Shown here piece by piece: positions 19,753 through 29,655 of a stretch of DNA of 64,000 nt. Below the pieces are notes generated by a model that saw only the letters and a program-made list of their open reading frames with translations, was not told where the DNA came from and did no database searches. Source of the stretch: Actinopolyspora lacussalsi subsp. righensis (GTDB taxonomy: Bacteria > Actinomycetota > Actinomycetes > Mycobacteriales > Pseudonocardiaceae). Where the stretch lies: the NCBI RefSeq assembly GCF_900116555.1, contig NZ_FPAT01000001.1, forward strand, positions 496,001 to 560,000, in the 5' to 3' direction. Both the position numbers and the translations under genes were made by a program. Positions within the stretch are counted from its first letter, which is position 1; every line of letters begins with the position of its first letter.

Positions 19753-20553
19753 CTACGAGTCGAACTGGCCAGGAACACGCCCCGGCCCCGCCGGCCCGCG
19801 ATAGGCCTGGGCGATGCTCAGCCAATGATCGGCCTCCTCACCAGAGGCCGTCAGATTGAGGTCGTCCCGGTGCCGCCTACGGGTTGCCAACAGACAAAAG
19901 TCCACCGCGGAGCCGCTGATGACCTGTTCCGCCTCAGCATGCCCAAAGGTCCAGCTCTCTCCGGATGGAGCTGTGAGCTCGAAGCGGAACTCGACGTCCG
20001 GCGTCACGAGATCACGCGCCTGATACCCGAAATCCCAGGTACGCACGACAAAGGAGACCAAAGGCTTGATCCGGTCGGTGCGCACGCGTCGCACGCCGAG
20101 CGCATCGGCGATGTCCTGTCCGTGCGCGAAAAGCTCCATCATGCCCGCGCTGGCGAGCACGGCTGGAGGCAACGGGTTGACGAGCCAAGGCACCATCCGC
20201 TCCGCGGGCACACCGGCGAGTGCCTTGATTCCCTCGTCTCGTTCGGCACGCCAACGGGCCAGCAGTTCCTCCGGCGGATCGTCGACGTAGTCGGCCAGCG
20301 CCGCGTTCACCGCCGCGTCAAAACCACCGCCACCGCTGATCCGCTCCGTCATCGCCGTGAATTCCTGCGGGCTGGCCGCGGCCATTCCCGCTATTCGGAA
20401 TATAAATGCGAGGTGACCGATCTGATGAGCGATGGTCCACCCCGGTGCCGGCGTGGGCAGCTTCCAACGATCCTCGTCGATATCAGCCACGAGCCGATCT
20501 ACCTCTTCCGCTTCCGCGGAAAGCTTTTCGATCACTTCCTGCGCTTCAGACAT
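19753..20553 (-). CDS. TIGR03084-family protein (DinB/maleylpyruvate isomerase-like)
   Basis: Protein of 266 aa of the TIGR03084/MDMPI-N type four-helix fold. The N-terminal part has the His-containing segments GWTIAHQIGHLAFIF and MMELFAHGQDIADALG, which are metal ligands in this fold, and a C-terminal domain follows (FGYQARDLVTPDVEFRFEL). Family members can use mycothiol as cofactor, so a thiol-dependent isomerisation or protective role is possible but inferred. It lies inside the enediyne core block between the AhpD-like gene and the PKSE. Confidence 0.75.
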   Translation of the reverse strand: MSEAQEVIEKLSAEAEEVDRLVADIDEDRWKLPTPAPGWTIAHQIGHLAFIFRIAGMAAASPQEFTAMTERISGGGGFDAAVNAALADYVDDPPEELLARWRAERDEGIKALAGVPAERMVPWLVNPLPPAVLASAGMMELFAHGQDIADALGVRRVRTDRIKPLVSFVVRTWDFGYQARDLVTPDVEFRFELTAPSGESWTFGHAEAEQVISGSAVDFCLLATRRRHRDDLNLTASGEEADHWLSIAQAYRGPAGPGRVPGQFDS

Positions 20554-20797
20554 GTGTCCGCCATCTCCCTGTCCAACAGAAACAATCGCGAATCAATTCC
20601 AGGAACCAACAGAGAGCGCACCACTCGCCGAAGGATCCCTACCGCTCAAGTCGAGCACACCAACAAATGCAGGATGCTATTCATAATTACGAACCACACA
20701 CCCTCGTGCTAGCGAACCTAAAACGAGAGCCTCTTCATCGACCCGAGCAACTCGACTCCTCCATACTCCGTCACGGGAATCGCCCCGTCTTCTCCGA

Positions 20798-21811
20798 TCA
20801 GGCTCCACCGCTCAACAACTCACCACTGCGCCTGGCTGCCGCAAGGCTCGCCCAGGCCACACCTTCGACCAGAGTCCGATCCTCCCGATGGGCAAGAGCG
20901 AACTCCCGGACCAGGTCGTCGTCGACCTGATAAGGAGCAATAGCCGTCAGCAGAGCCAGTCGTCCAGCAGTCCTGTCGGAACCGCTCACTCCGGACAGCA
21001 GCGGTTCCACCCAGCTACGGCTCGGCCCCGGCAGCTGGCCGTCCCAGTCCCACAGGGCATCGAGGACCACTTCACGTACGGGAGCGGACAACGCCCGAAC
21101 GCCTGCTTTCTCGACCGCAGTGCTGGCACGGGCGAAAGCATCCGCGACGGTGGAGCTTCCCTCCGCCCACGACAGATCCCCGGGTAGCGTGGCGGCCGGC
21201 AAGAAATCCAGCGATGCCCCGTTACTCGGCAACGCATCTGCCGATGGGAGGAGGAAACGACCGAGCACCCGGCGCGCGTACTTTCGTGCCACAGCAGGTA
21301 CTTCCTGCGGCAACGGCGATTCACCCAGAAAGACGTGCACCATGCGATTCAGGTACTGAAACGTCACAGCCACACCGGTTAGCTCTGCGAGTCGCCCGGC
21401 ATCGCCAGGGGGAATCCCGCCACTTCCCCGCACCCAGTCGGTTACCATGCCGATCTCGACGTTCTCGGCCGCACCGGTGTCATCACGAACCAACGCGTCC
21501 AGCGTCGAGCCATGCACCTCGATGCAGTACGGGCAAACGTTACGGCGTGACACCGCAGTCGCCACCGCTTCTCTGAGCTCGCGGCCAGTGTTCCCACCGG
21601 TCAACAAGGTCTCCCGCAGCATCATCCAGGCAGCCGCGAGTACGTCGGGGGCTGGCGAGTGCAGGCTCACCGGCGGGGCCAGCATTCCGAAGTCGCGCTC
21701 CACCTGATCGTAGACTTCAGCGACCACTCCCCTGGCCTCGTCAGGCCGCACCGGTTCGACATGCCTGATCTGCGACTGAGATCTGCGCAGCGCCGCCCGG
21801 ATAAGTGTCAT
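20798..21811 (-). CDS. AhpD-like / carboxymuconolactone decarboxylase-fold protein
   Basis: Protein of 337 aa with an AhpD-type redox motif: CPYC followed by IEVH (NVCPYCIEVHGSTLDAL) near residue 120. Similar proteins sit in other enediyne clusters, and a role in redox chemistry or thiol peroxide defence around the core is plausible. The ATG at 21811 has a good AGGAG 7 nt upstream; a longer frame to 22021 would run into the GMC oxidoreductase gene, so I rejected it. The region after residue 190 lacks a motif I recognise. Confidence 0.75.
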   Translation of the reverse strand: MTLIRAALRRSQSQIRHVEPVRPDEARGVVAEVYDQVERDFGMLAPPVSLHSPAPDVLAAAWMMLRETLLTGGNTGRELREAVATAVSRRNVCPYCIEVHGSTLDALVRDDTGAAENVEIGMVTDWVRGSGGIPPGDAGRLAELTGVAVTFQYLNRMVHVFLGESPLPQEVPAVARKYARRVLGRFLLPSADALPSNGASLDFLPAATLPGDLSWAEGSSTVADAFARASTAVEKAGVRALSAPVREVVLDALWDWDGQLPGPSRSWVEPLLSGVSGSDRTAGRLALLTAIAPYQVDDDLVREFALAHREDRTLVEGVAWASLAAARRSGELLSGGA

Positions 21812-21926
21812 TACATTTCTCCTTGGCCCGTTGATAAGTGCTTCTCCAGAGCAAGCGCACGACGGTGTGGCGTGAACAACCGGCGAAGCGGCCGGACGAC
21901 CGCAAACACCAGCGGCAGGGTCGTGC

Positions 21927-23582
21927 CTACTCCACCCCCGCGCTCGGCACCATCCGGCCGACTCCACGTCTGCCGCTGGTGGCACCGTCCGGAGCAGGAG
22001 CTCCGTAGCGAACATCGACACCGCGTTCCTGTGCGGCCCGCACGATCTCCGGAACAGCGCGCTCAGCCAGGGCAGCTATGGTCATCGCCGGGTTGACGGT
22101 CAGTGCACCGGGGACGGCCGAACCGTCGGTGACGAAGAGTCCCGGGTGATCGCGTAACTCGTGCCGATCGTCCAGTGCCGAGGTTCGCGGGTCGTCACCT
22201 ATGCGGCAGGAGGACAGCGGGTGCACCGTGTAGGCACCGACCACATCGTTGGTCCACGGTGCTACCTCGGCCAAGCCATCACGCTCCAGAATATCGGCGA
22301 CCTCGGCATCGGCCTGCGCCCACGCACGCAGGGTGTTCTCCGTGGGTTCGTAGCGCAGCGGACCACGACCGAGCATCTGCTGCGATATCCGGTCCGCGTT
22401 CCCGGTCGCGGGCGGTGGGCCGAATACGCCCTCGTTGTCGTCCTCGACCATCTGGAAGATGGTCAGCCAGGATCGCCACCGCTTGAGCAACTCCTTCTTG
22501 GCGGTACCGAACCAGGCCGGATCATCGCCGCCGGGTACCTGGGCCAGAATCGTTCCCAACCCCGGCGGGAAGTAGAGCTGTTCCAGAGAGTAGCGGGAGT
22601 GTTCGGGAAGTGATCCGTCCAAACGGTCCCAGTTCGCGACCGTCGGTCCCTTGCCGATTTGGTTGGCCTCGTAAGCGACCCCGTCTCCACGCTGCAGGCC
22701 GAGCACGTCCCGCACGCGTTCCTCGTCGAGCACCGCCGTGTTGAGCCGCTCACCGTTGCCGGAGAAGTACCTGCCGACCGCGGGCGGCATCGAACCGAGA
22801 GTGGGCTCGGAACGCTGCAGAATCACGGGGGTGGCCCCCGTACCCGCGGCTAGTACGACGATCTTGGCATCAATCGTGCCGCTTCCGGTGTGCACCCGGT
22901 AGTCCTCGTCGTCGACGACGTTGTAGTGCACCCGGTAGCCACCGTCGTCGGTACGTGAGAGCTGTTGCACCTCGTGCAGCGGCCGAATCTCCGCTCCGTA
23001 CGCGACAGCCGCTGGAAGATAGTTGAGCAGCAGGGAGCGTTTGGCATCGAATCTGCATCCGGACATCATCCAGTTACAGTTCGTGCACGTGTCGTTGTCG
23101 ATGGCCACCGGCAAAGGATTGGCGGTGCGACCGGCATGGTGGCAGGCCGCCGCCCACAGACCGCCAGCATAACTGGTGTCACTCCAGCTCTGGGTGGTCA
23201 CGGGCATGGATTCGGCCACTCGGTCGTACCAGGGTTCGAGGCTGTCACGGCTGATGGCGGCGGGCCACATTCGTCTGCCGATACTGCCTCGGCGCTCGAA
23301 CACGAACCGCGGGGCGCGCGGCATCGCCGCGAAGTACACAACGCTCCCCCCGCCGACGCAGTTCCCCCCGAGCACACTCATCCCGTCCCCGACCACGAAG
23401 TCGAAGATCCGCGTGTAGGAGGATCCCAAGAGGAAGTCGTGTTCGAAGTCATCGCTCTCCAGCCAGGGACCGCGTTCCAGGACGGTCACCCTGGCTCCTC
23501 CGGCCGCGAGGTGATAAGCGGTGATCGCGCCACCGAATCCGCTTCCGATAACGAGGACGTCGGTATTTTCACTGCTGGTCAT
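21927..23582 (-). CDS. GMC-family FAD oxidoreductase (SgcE9-type)
   Basis: Flavin-dependent glucose-methanol-choline oxidoreductase, 551 aa. The ADP-binding motif is at the N-terminus (VLVIGSGFGGAITAYHLAAG), the substrate-domain cysteines in DTCTNCNWMMSGCRF, and the C-terminal family signature in VTDGSAVPGALTVNPAMTIA. C-1027 and other enediyne clusters carry a homologue in the core block. The ATG at 23582 overlaps the previous stop by 4 bp (ATGA), pairing it with the small DUF5987-like protein as in dehydrogenase complexes with an accessory subunit. Confidence 0.88.
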   Translation of the reverse strand: MTSSENTDVLVIGSGFGGAITAYHLAAGGARVTVLERGPWLESDDFEHDFLLGSSYTRIFDFVVGDGMSVLGGNCVGGGSVVYFAAMPRAPRFVFERRGSIGRRMWPAAISRDSLEPWYDRVAESMPVTTQSWSDTSYAGGLWAAACHHAGRTANPLPVAIDNDTCTNCNWMMSGCRFDAKRSLLLNYLPAAVAYGAEIRPLHEVQQLSRTDDGGYRVHYNVVDDEDYRVHTGSGTIDAKIVVLAAGTGATPVILQRSEPTLGSMPPAVGRYFSGNGERLNTAVLDEERVRDVLGLQRGDGVAYEANQIGKGPTVANWDRLDGSLPEHSRYSLEQLYFPPGLGTILAQVPGGDDPAWFGTAKKELLKRWRSWLTIFQMVEDDNEGVFGPPPATGNADRISQQMLGRGPLRYEPTENTLRAWAQADAEVADILERDGLAEVAPWTNDVVGAYTVHPLSSCRIGDDPRTSALDDRHELRDHPGLFVTDGSAVPGALTVNPAMTIAALAERAVPEIVRAAQERGVDVRYGAPAPDGATSGRRGVGRMVPSAGVE

Positions 23583-24163
23583 GCAGGGCTCCCTGAGGCC
23601 GTGGTGTCGGGGTGGACCTCGGCCAGCTTCCGGCCGTAGGAATGCTCGGAGAAACGCCACAGACCGTCGGCGTCCGGGTGTGCGATACCCATGGCCGAGA
23701 GGCCTGGGTGCCCCGTCGCGACCGCCTCGGCGGTGTGCAGGTGAGCCGCGCTGTCGAAAGCCATGTTGCTGAACAGGGCAAGCATGACCCAGAATTCCTT
23801 CTCCGGATGGCCGGGCGTCAACAATGCCCGCACCAGCTCGGTTCGGTGCTCGAAGGCGAGTCCGACGAACGGGGACAACGACTCATCCAGAGCTGTCCCG
23901 TGCTCGGAGGCGTACGCCCTGGCGTGTGCGTCGAGCAGGTCGGCGAGCGAATCGAGCCCCTCGGTCACACCTGTCGCCGGTGTCCGGAGCAACTCCAGTG
24001 CCCCGGCCTCGACCGCACCCGGCCCGGTTGAAGCGCCCGCGATCGCGTGATCACCGGTCCAGCGCTTCTCACCGGGAACGATCGTGTCGGCGAATGCCTC
24101 GAGAGTGGCGGTGACGGTTTCCTGCTGATCCGCTGTAGAGGATTGCACGGATTTTCCTTCCAT
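23579..24163 (-). CDS. DUF5987 / gluconate 2-dehydrogenase subunit 3-like protein
   Basis: Small protein of 194 aa, with the sequence LEAFADTIVPGEKRW typical of gluconate 2-dehydrogenase subunit 3-like proteins (DUF5987 type). No signal peptide is obvious, unlike Tat-exported subunit 3 proteins. It overlaps the GMC gene start by 4 bp, suggesting that the two form a complex or are made in fixed ratio. It begins one base after the P450 stop. Function in enediyne maturation is unknown. Confidence 0.75.
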   Translation of the reverse strand: MEGKSVQSSTADQQETVTATLEAFADTIVPGEKRWTGDHAIAGASTGPGAVEAGALELLRTPATGVTEGLDSLADLLDAHARAYASEHGTALDESLSPFVGLAFEHRTELVRALLTPGHPEKEFWVMLALFSNMAFDSAAHLHTAEAVATGHPGLSAMGIAHPDADGLWRFSEHSYGRKLAEVHPDTTASGSPA

Positions 24164-24164
24164 C

Positions 24165-25592
24165 TCACGACGAGTCGTCCTCGTGATCGGCGTAATCGAC
24201 CGCGACGGCTTCGGGGGAAGTTGGTGCCGGCCGCTCCGGCGACACGTTGCGCACCGTCATCGGCAGTCCTCCCCTCAAGCGCAGCGACAACATCGGTTCC
24301 GCAACGATTTCGAAGTTCTCCACTTTGTCCAGGCGCATCTCCCTGGCGACCATGGCGAGCACAAAGGTGGCCTCCATCAGACCCAGGTGATTTCCGACGC
24401 AGAACCGAGGTCCGGCACCGAACGGGATGTGCGCGTACCGTGGCCGATCAGCAGTGTTGTCAGAAGCGAAGCGCTCCGGGTCGAATCGGTTCGGTGATTC
24501 CCAGAAGTCCGGATGGCGGTGCAGCGTGTACGGACAGACGAGCACGTCCGAGCCCGCAGGCACGTGGTACCCGCCGATCACGTCGTCGCTCACCGACTGG
24601 CGGGGGAGAATCCACACCGGAGGGAACAGGCGGATGGATTCCTGCACGACCATCGAGGTGTAGGTAAGCCGATGCAGGTCTTCGTAGGTCGGTAATCGAT
24701 CACCCAGCACCTCGACCGCCTCGGTGTGCAACCGTGACGCCACCTCCGGATGCTGGTCGAGCAGGGAGAACGTCCACCCCAGCGTGCTCGCCGTGGTCTC
24801 GTGCCCGGTCAAGAGCAGAGTGGTCAGCTCATCGTGCAAGCGTCGCCGTCCCACGGCCGAGTCAGTTTCCCGTTCAGTGGAGCGGATCAGGCGGGATAGT
24901 GCGTCGTCACCGTCCGAACGGGGATCCGCCAGGCGCTGTACGACCAGTTGCTCGACTATCCGCCGCAGATCCCTGCGAGCGCGCCGGAAGCGCAGTTGTC
25001 TCGGCAGCGGTACCCACATCGGTACCAGCCCCATAGACTCCATCTCGAACATGGCCTGGTTCTGAACGGCCTCGAATGAACCACCGATCGACTTGTAAGC
25101 CCCGAGGTCGGTGTCGAGTAAGGTGCGTCCGAGCACGCCCAGGCTGAAACCGGTCATCTCCCGAACGACATCGACCGGGCCACCACCCTCATGAGCGCGC
25201 AACCTGTCGACCAGCCTCGCCGCCTCGTCGACGATCGCATCGGCCTGTGCCGCGATGCGCTTGTGCTGAAAGGTCGGCTGGACCGTTTTACGCTGGGTAC
25301 GCCACAGCGCCCCGTCACTGGTGAGTAGGCCGTCCCCAAGCGCGCGCCTGGCCTGGATGTAACCAATCCCCTTGGTGTAATTACCACTGTTGTCGGCCAA
25401 GATGTGCTTGGCGTACTCGGGATGGTTGAAGAAATAGAGTGTCTTCGGACCGACGCGCAAGCGCACGGCATCACCGTAGTTCGCCGCGGCCTCACTCAAC
25501 AGCGAGAGCCGATCCTTCACCAGTTTTCGTAGCAGACCCGGTGTGGCTCGGCGCGGCGGGCCTGGAGGTACGCGCCGAGCTGAGCCGGTCAT
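24165..25592 (-). CDS. Cytochrome P450 (SgcE7-type, enediyne core)
   Basis: P450 of 475 aa. The I-helix oxygen-activation motif is LLTGHETTAS, the ExxR is in VVQESIRLFPP and the heme-binding Cys in FGAGPRFCVGNHLG. It is class-I-like and would need ferredoxin and reductase from elsewhere; none is in the window. Location within the core block and similarity to the E7 type suggest an oxidation of the enediyne core. Its ATG overlaps the UnbU-like gene stop. Confidence 0.92.
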   Translation of the reverse strand: MTGSARRVPPGPPRRATPGLLRKLVKDRLSLLSEAAANYGDAVRLRVGPKTLYFFNHPEYAKHILADNSGNYTKGIGYIQARRALGDGLLTSDGALWRTQRKTVQPTFQHKRIAAQADAIVDEAARLVDRLRAHEGGGPVDVVREMTGFSLGVLGRTLLDTDLGAYKSIGGSFEAVQNQAMFEMESMGLVPMWVPLPRQLRFRRARRDLRRIVEQLVVQRLADPRSDGDDALSRLIRSTERETDSAVGRRRLHDELTTLLLTGHETTASTLGWTFSLLDQHPEVASRLHTEAVEVLGDRLPTYEDLHRLTYTSMVVQESIRLFPPVWILPRQSVSDDVIGGYHVPAGSDVLVCPYTLHRHPDFWESPNRFDPERFASDNTADRPRYAHIPFGAGPRFCVGNHLGLMEATFVLAMVAREMRLDKVENFEIVAEPMLSLRLRGGLPMTVRNVSPERPAPTSPEAVAVDYADHEDDSS

Positions 25593-26599
25593 GCCGCCTT
25601 CTCCGATTCGACCGCCGTCGGCATCGGATGTGGATCCGACTTCGGCTCCGCGTCCGACGGGCCTGCCATTTCTCCTTGCCGCAGGCGTTCACGCTCTTCC
25701 CATTTCTCGCGTTCCTTGTTCGAGAAGTGCAACGACCACAGGAACCCACCGCGGATCAGGCAGACCATTGTCGTGGCGAAGAAAAGCCCGTAAGCGACGT
25801 GAGCGGCCGTCAGCAGACCGTAGACCACCGCGACGCCGGCGCCGAAAGCGAACTGCGAGGCCGGTTTGGACGGGGTCGTGCCGGGATCGGTTACCATGTA
25901 GTTGGTGAACAGCACGAACGCCACACCGGTCATGGAGGCCAGCGCACCGAGAATGGCGATGTCGAACACGACACCGCGTACCACCGCCTGCAGGGCGTAA
26001 ACACCGACCCAACCGGCGATCAACCACATCCGACCGGTGAGCTTGGCGTTGAGCATGGTGCCCGACACAATGATGACTATCGGGATCAGCCAGTCGAACC
26101 AGAAACCGGTCGATTCGCTGAAGTGGTAGGGCGGGGCGATGCTGGCCCAGGGGAAGAGCAGCAGAATCACGGATATACCGAGATTCGAGGGGTTCATGAA
26201 GTGGCGCATCCGACCACGCACCGGCGCGCGCAGTACCCACTTGGCTCCAACTGCCACCGTGACCCCGAATATCATGGCCCACAGCTGGGTATTGACGTAG
26301 ATCAACATATTTACCGCGAGCCCGGTGATGTGAGCGGGATACAGGAACTCCACAACACCGCGTACGCCGTTACCAGTAAACCGGGGGATACGTCCCTCAA
26401 CCCGTGCCGCGACACTCTCGAGTCCGATTTCGACGGTATAGGCGGTGGCCAGTGCGATGAACGGCCACAACCACGGTTGTTCGAACCCGAGGAGAACGTA
26501 CCCGAGAATATTGAACACGGTGATAGAAATAGCGAACCTGCGCAGTGCCGTGATAAATTTCGGCTCACCACGCTGGGGGGTGGTTTTCTGCTCCGTCAT
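25589..26599 (-). CDS. Enediyne core membrane protein (E4/UnbU-type)
   Basis: Integral membrane protein of 336 aa with about eight to nine TM helices, related to RnfD/NqrB-type proteins. Recognisable stretches are RHFMNPSNLGISVILLLFPW and VFDIAILGALASMTGVAFVL. It is one of the five genes common to all enediyne clusters; its biochemical role is not established. The C-terminal tail is charged and cytoplasmic. It begins one base after the UnbV gene and overlaps the P450 start. Confidence 0.92.
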   Translation of the reverse strand: MTEQKTTPQRGEPKFITALRRFAISITVFNILGYVLLGFEQPWLWPFIALATAYTVEIGLESVAARVEGRIPRFTGNGVRGVVEFLYPAHITGLAVNMLIYVNTQLWAMIFGVTVAVGAKWVLRAPVRGRMRHFMNPSNLGISVILLLFPWASIAPPYHFSESTGFWFDWLIPIVIIVSGTMLNAKLTGRMWLIAGWVGVYALQAVVRGVVFDIAILGALASMTGVAFVLFTNYMVTDPGTTPSKPASQFAFGAGVAVVYGLLTAAHVAYGLFFATTMVCLIRGGFLWSLHFSNKEREKWEERERLRQGEMAGPSDAEPKSDPHPMPTAVESEKAA

Positions 26600-26600
26600 G

Positions 26601-28559
26601 TCAGCGCTCCTTGGCCTGGGTCCCGAGTCTGAGGTCGTGCCACCCCGGGGACAGCTCCAGCCGGTCCTCGCGCACCTGCCCGGTGCGGTCGCGCCATCTC
26701 AGGTGTACCCGTACCGGTCCGGTGTCATCGCCCAGACCGACATGAACTTCGTGGCTACGCTTGCCGGAGTGCCCACTTCCACCGTCGACACGTCCGATGT
26801 GCTTACTTCCGTCCGGCGTCGTCACGGTCACTTGCGCACCGACCACTGGGGCTCCCGGAGCGGGCGTGGATCCTGACGACGCTTCTGCTGCACGGGTGAG
26901 CCGTAAGCCGAGGAAGGAGCCTGGATCGGGGCTCTCATTTTGGTAGAAGACCGGTTCGTCCCACTGCCTTGCGACAGCGAAGTCGAGGCTGCCGTCACCA
27001 TCCGCATCGCCGGTGGCGATGCCACGGGTGGGGATCGGAACGTCGAGGCCGAGTTCATCGGCGAGATTGGTGTAGCGTTCGCCGTCGGTCCTGGCGAAGA
27101 AGTTCAGCCGCTGGCTCCCCGCTAAGTCGTCACCGGAGGTGACGTGCGGCCAAGAATCGGGGTCAGCGACCAGCTGATCGTTGACGGTAGCCAACTCCTG
27201 CAACTGCGGCCAGCGGTTGGTCTCGCCCTTGACGAAACCGTTGGTCTGCACGATCTCCGGATCACCGCTGTTGTCGAAGTCGGCCATCTTGACGTCCCAA
27301 CACCAACCGCCCCAGGCGGTACCGAGTTCAGCGCTGCGGTCCTTCCATGGAGCGACACCGTTGTTCAGGCTCTTGCGCAAGTCCCCCCGGTCCTCCGCCG
27401 TCGAGAGGAACTGGAAGTTGCTCTCCTGGATGCCGAACGAGGTGGTGATGTTGCTGACGAACATGTCGTAGAGGCCGTCGTCGTTGAAATCGGCGAAGTC
27501 GATCCCCATGCCCTTGAACGAGTCGGCACCGACCCGTTTGGACTTGGGTGTCATGGGGGGACGTTTCCCCTGTACCGGTTCGAACCTGATTTGACCGGGT
27601 TCGGAACGGTTGTGCAGCAATGCGTCCGGACCGTGATCCTGAGCGATGTATAGTTCGGGGAGCTGGTCGCCGTCCAAATCGTTTGCCGAGGAGGCCAGTA
27701 CCCAGCCCTTTGAGATGTCGGACGGGAGTACGTCTTCCACCTTCTCGTAACGGACAGTGGACTCGGGGCCCTCGGTGACGCCGGCCCACCGGAAGAGGTA
27801 GTCCTCTCCACCGTTGGTCGCGTTGGACAGCGAGCGGTTCATTGCCACACCGCCGTCGGCGGTCTCGTCCAGCACAGGGCTGTGCGGAAAGTAGTTCCCC
27901 AGGTAGATGTCCTCATGACCATCACCGTCGAAATCGGCGATGGCGATGGAATTGCTGTTCCACTCAGGTCCGGTGTAGCTCTCCTCGGAGGAACCGGGAA
28001 CCAATTCCGTGGGGCGGTACGCATCCGCACTCAACCCGTTCGCACCAGGACTGGACAAATAGATGATCGGAGTACGACCCCAGTAGTAGACGAGCAGGTC
28101 GCGTCTGCCGTCCTCGTTGAAATCGCCGGGTGCACACCCCATCGGAGCCATATTGTCGTTCATCGGCAACGGAGCGGGATCGAGCGCGAAGGACGTATAG
28201 CGATCCGACCGTTCTCCGGGGGTCGGTGTCACGACGACCTTGTCGGTACGGGGATCGGTGATACACAGATCATTGGAAAGACCATCACCGTCCAGATCGT
28301 TCATCGCCACACCGGCACCGACCGAGGAGATCCAGGCATCGATGTGCTTGTAATCCTGGTTGACCTCGCGAATCTTCTTCTGCTCGAAACCGCTCGGCAT
28401 GGAGATGGACATCGGCGCGAATTCGAAGTCCTCCGCCAGACGTTCGACTTCGGCCGAGGACGAATCCGGCACGCGCGCGACGACGAACAAAGTGATCATC
28501 AACAAAATTGCTACGATTCCCGCAAGCTGCCTACGTAGCCAGAGCAATGTCGCGGTCAC
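26601..28559 (-). CDS. Enediyne core protein (E5/UnbV-type, ASPIC-UnbV domain)
   Basis: Protein of 652 aa with an N-terminal membrane anchor or signal (IVAILLMITLFVVARVP) followed by FG-GAP/VCBS-like calcium-binding repeats of the type DLDGDGLSNDL, DFNEDGRRDLLVYYWG, DFDGDGHEDIYLGNYF and DFNDDGLYDMFVSN. The C-terminus is an ASPIC/UnbV domain (VTVTTPDGSKHIGRVDGGSG). It is probably extracytoplasmic. Strongly conserved in enediyne clusters, role unknown. The GTG at 28559 has GGGAGG 9 nt upstream and follows the DUF1702 stop by three bases. Confidence 0.93.
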   Translation of the reverse strand: MTATLLWLRRQLAGIVAILLMITLFVVARVPDSSSAEVERLAEDFEFAPMSISMPSGFEQKKIREVNQDYKHIDAWISSVGAGVAMNDLDGDGLSNDLCITDPRTDKVVVTPTPGERSDRYTSFALDPAPLPMNDNMAPMGCAPGDFNEDGRRDLLVYYWGRTPIIYLSSPGANGLSADAYRPTELVPGSSEESYTGPEWNSNSIAIADFDGDGHEDIYLGNYFPHSPVLDETADGGVAMNRSLSNATNGGEDYLFRWAGVTEGPESTVRYEKVEDVLPSDISKGWVLASSANDLDGDQLPELYIAQDHGPDALLHNRSEPGQIRFEPVQGKRPPMTPKSKRVGADSFKGMGIDFADFNDDGLYDMFVSNITTSFGIQESNFQFLSTAEDRGDLRKSLNNGVAPWKDRSAELGTAWGGWCWDVKMADFDNSGDPEIVQTNGFVKGETNRWPQLQELATVNDQLVADPDSWPHVTSGDDLAGSQRLNFFARTDGERYTNLADELGLDVPIPTRGIATGDADGDGSLDFAVARQWDEPVFYQNESPDPGSFLGLRLTRAAEASSGSTPAPGAPVVGAQVTVTTPDGSKHIGRVDGGSGHSGKRSHEVHVGLGDDTGPVRVHLRWRDRTGQVREDRLELSPGWHDLRLGTQAKER

Positions 28560-28562
28560 GTC

Positions 28563-29579
28563 TCAATACCTCCCTAGAGATACGAATTCATCTGCGATGC
28601 GTCGTCTCCAGATCTCGTAGGCCGGCGAATCACCCACGTCCGAGCGGCCGGGACGCACTTCCCGGGTCAGACTCGCAGCCCGCTCCGTCGTGGTGCCGCA
28701 GAGCACCTCAACGGCGAGCTCGGTGTCCGGCACCATCACCCCCCCGTGCAACCGGGCTTCCGCCGCGAAAGCGGCGCCCTGGGCAACCTGGGCGCGGTGT
28801 TCCCCCGCACGCTCGCGGAAACGCCGCAGCTCCTCCTCGCTCGCACCGCCCGCGTAAGCGGCCGCGAGCCCCGCACCGCCGTACAGATCGGATCGACGAG
28901 ACACGGGAAACTTCTCGATCATGGTGGCTACGCGCTCGGCATCGGTACCACCGACGAACCACATCGCCCTCCCGATGCCCTGGTCGACGGCCCGGTTCTG
29001 GTAGGAACCGGTTCCGCGAGCGGGCCAGAACAGTTTGTCGTTGCGAAACTGCTCGTACACGTAGCGACGAGTGTGAAAATACGCTTGATGGAATCCGTAG
29101 CCATCGAGGACCAACCAACGCAGCAACGGATCGAACGTGTCCACACGCGGCCATCGGAACCTGGGTAACCGTGCCATCGCCCAGCCGATACCGACATAGG
29201 CCGTGTAGACATGCCGCTCGCCAACTCCGGCAAGGAATTCCGCGAGATGTCGTCTGCCTCCGACAGGTAGACCATCGAGGACCGTATATCCCATGGCCGC
29301 ACCTTCGTAGGCGAAACCACGAAACTGTTCGGGAACTTCCTCCAGCCTTTTTTTCAACTCAGCGGTCGAATTCACCTCCACCGCATCCCCGTAACCGGAC
29401 AGGAATTCCTTCCCCACGGTTTCCAGCAATTCGCAAGAATCCGGATCTTTCTTGTGGAAACCACGCACTTCGAGAGAAGTGGCAGATACGTGAGGCGTCA
29501 GCATACGACGTCTGAGCGTGCGCCAACCCTTGCCCACTCGGCCTCCTCGTCGAAAAGGAATCAAATCATCGATCCTCAC
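28563..29579 (-). CDS. Enediyne core protein (E3/UnbL-type, DUF1702)
   Basis: DUF1702 protein of about 338 aa, the UnbL member of the five-gene enediyne cassette. Characteristic stretches: RGFAYEGAAMGYTVLDGLPV, YVGIGWAMARLPR, LVLDGYGFHQAYFHTRRYV and AVDQGIGRAMWFVGG. It starts at a GTG (29579); a ribosome binding site is very close, so a slightly later TTG at residue 6 is possible. It is one of two tandem DUF1702 genes. Function in the polyene-to-enediyne conversion is unknown. Confidence 0.92.
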   Translation of the reverse strand: MRIDDLIPFRRGGRVGKGWRTLRRRMLTPHVSATSLEVRGFHKKDPDSCELLETVGKEFLSGYGDAVEVNSTAELKKRLEEVPEQFRGFAYEGAAMGYTVLDGLPVGGRRHLAEFLAGVGERHVYTAYVGIGWAMARLPRFRWPRVDTFDPLLRWLVLDGYGFHQAYFHTRRYVYEQFRNDKLFWPARGTGSYQNRAVDQGIGRAMWFVGGTDAERVATMIEKFPVSRRSDLYGGAGLAAAYAGGASEEELRRFRERAGEHRAQVAQGAAFAAEARLHGGVMVPDTELAVEVLCGTTTERAASLTREVRPGRSDVGDSPAYEIWRRRIADEFVSLGRY

Positions 29580-29655
29580 CCTCCAATCTTCACGATCAGC
29601 CGTTACAGATCTACTTCACACTTGCCGACCCCCCCAAAAACGCTTGATCATTTTT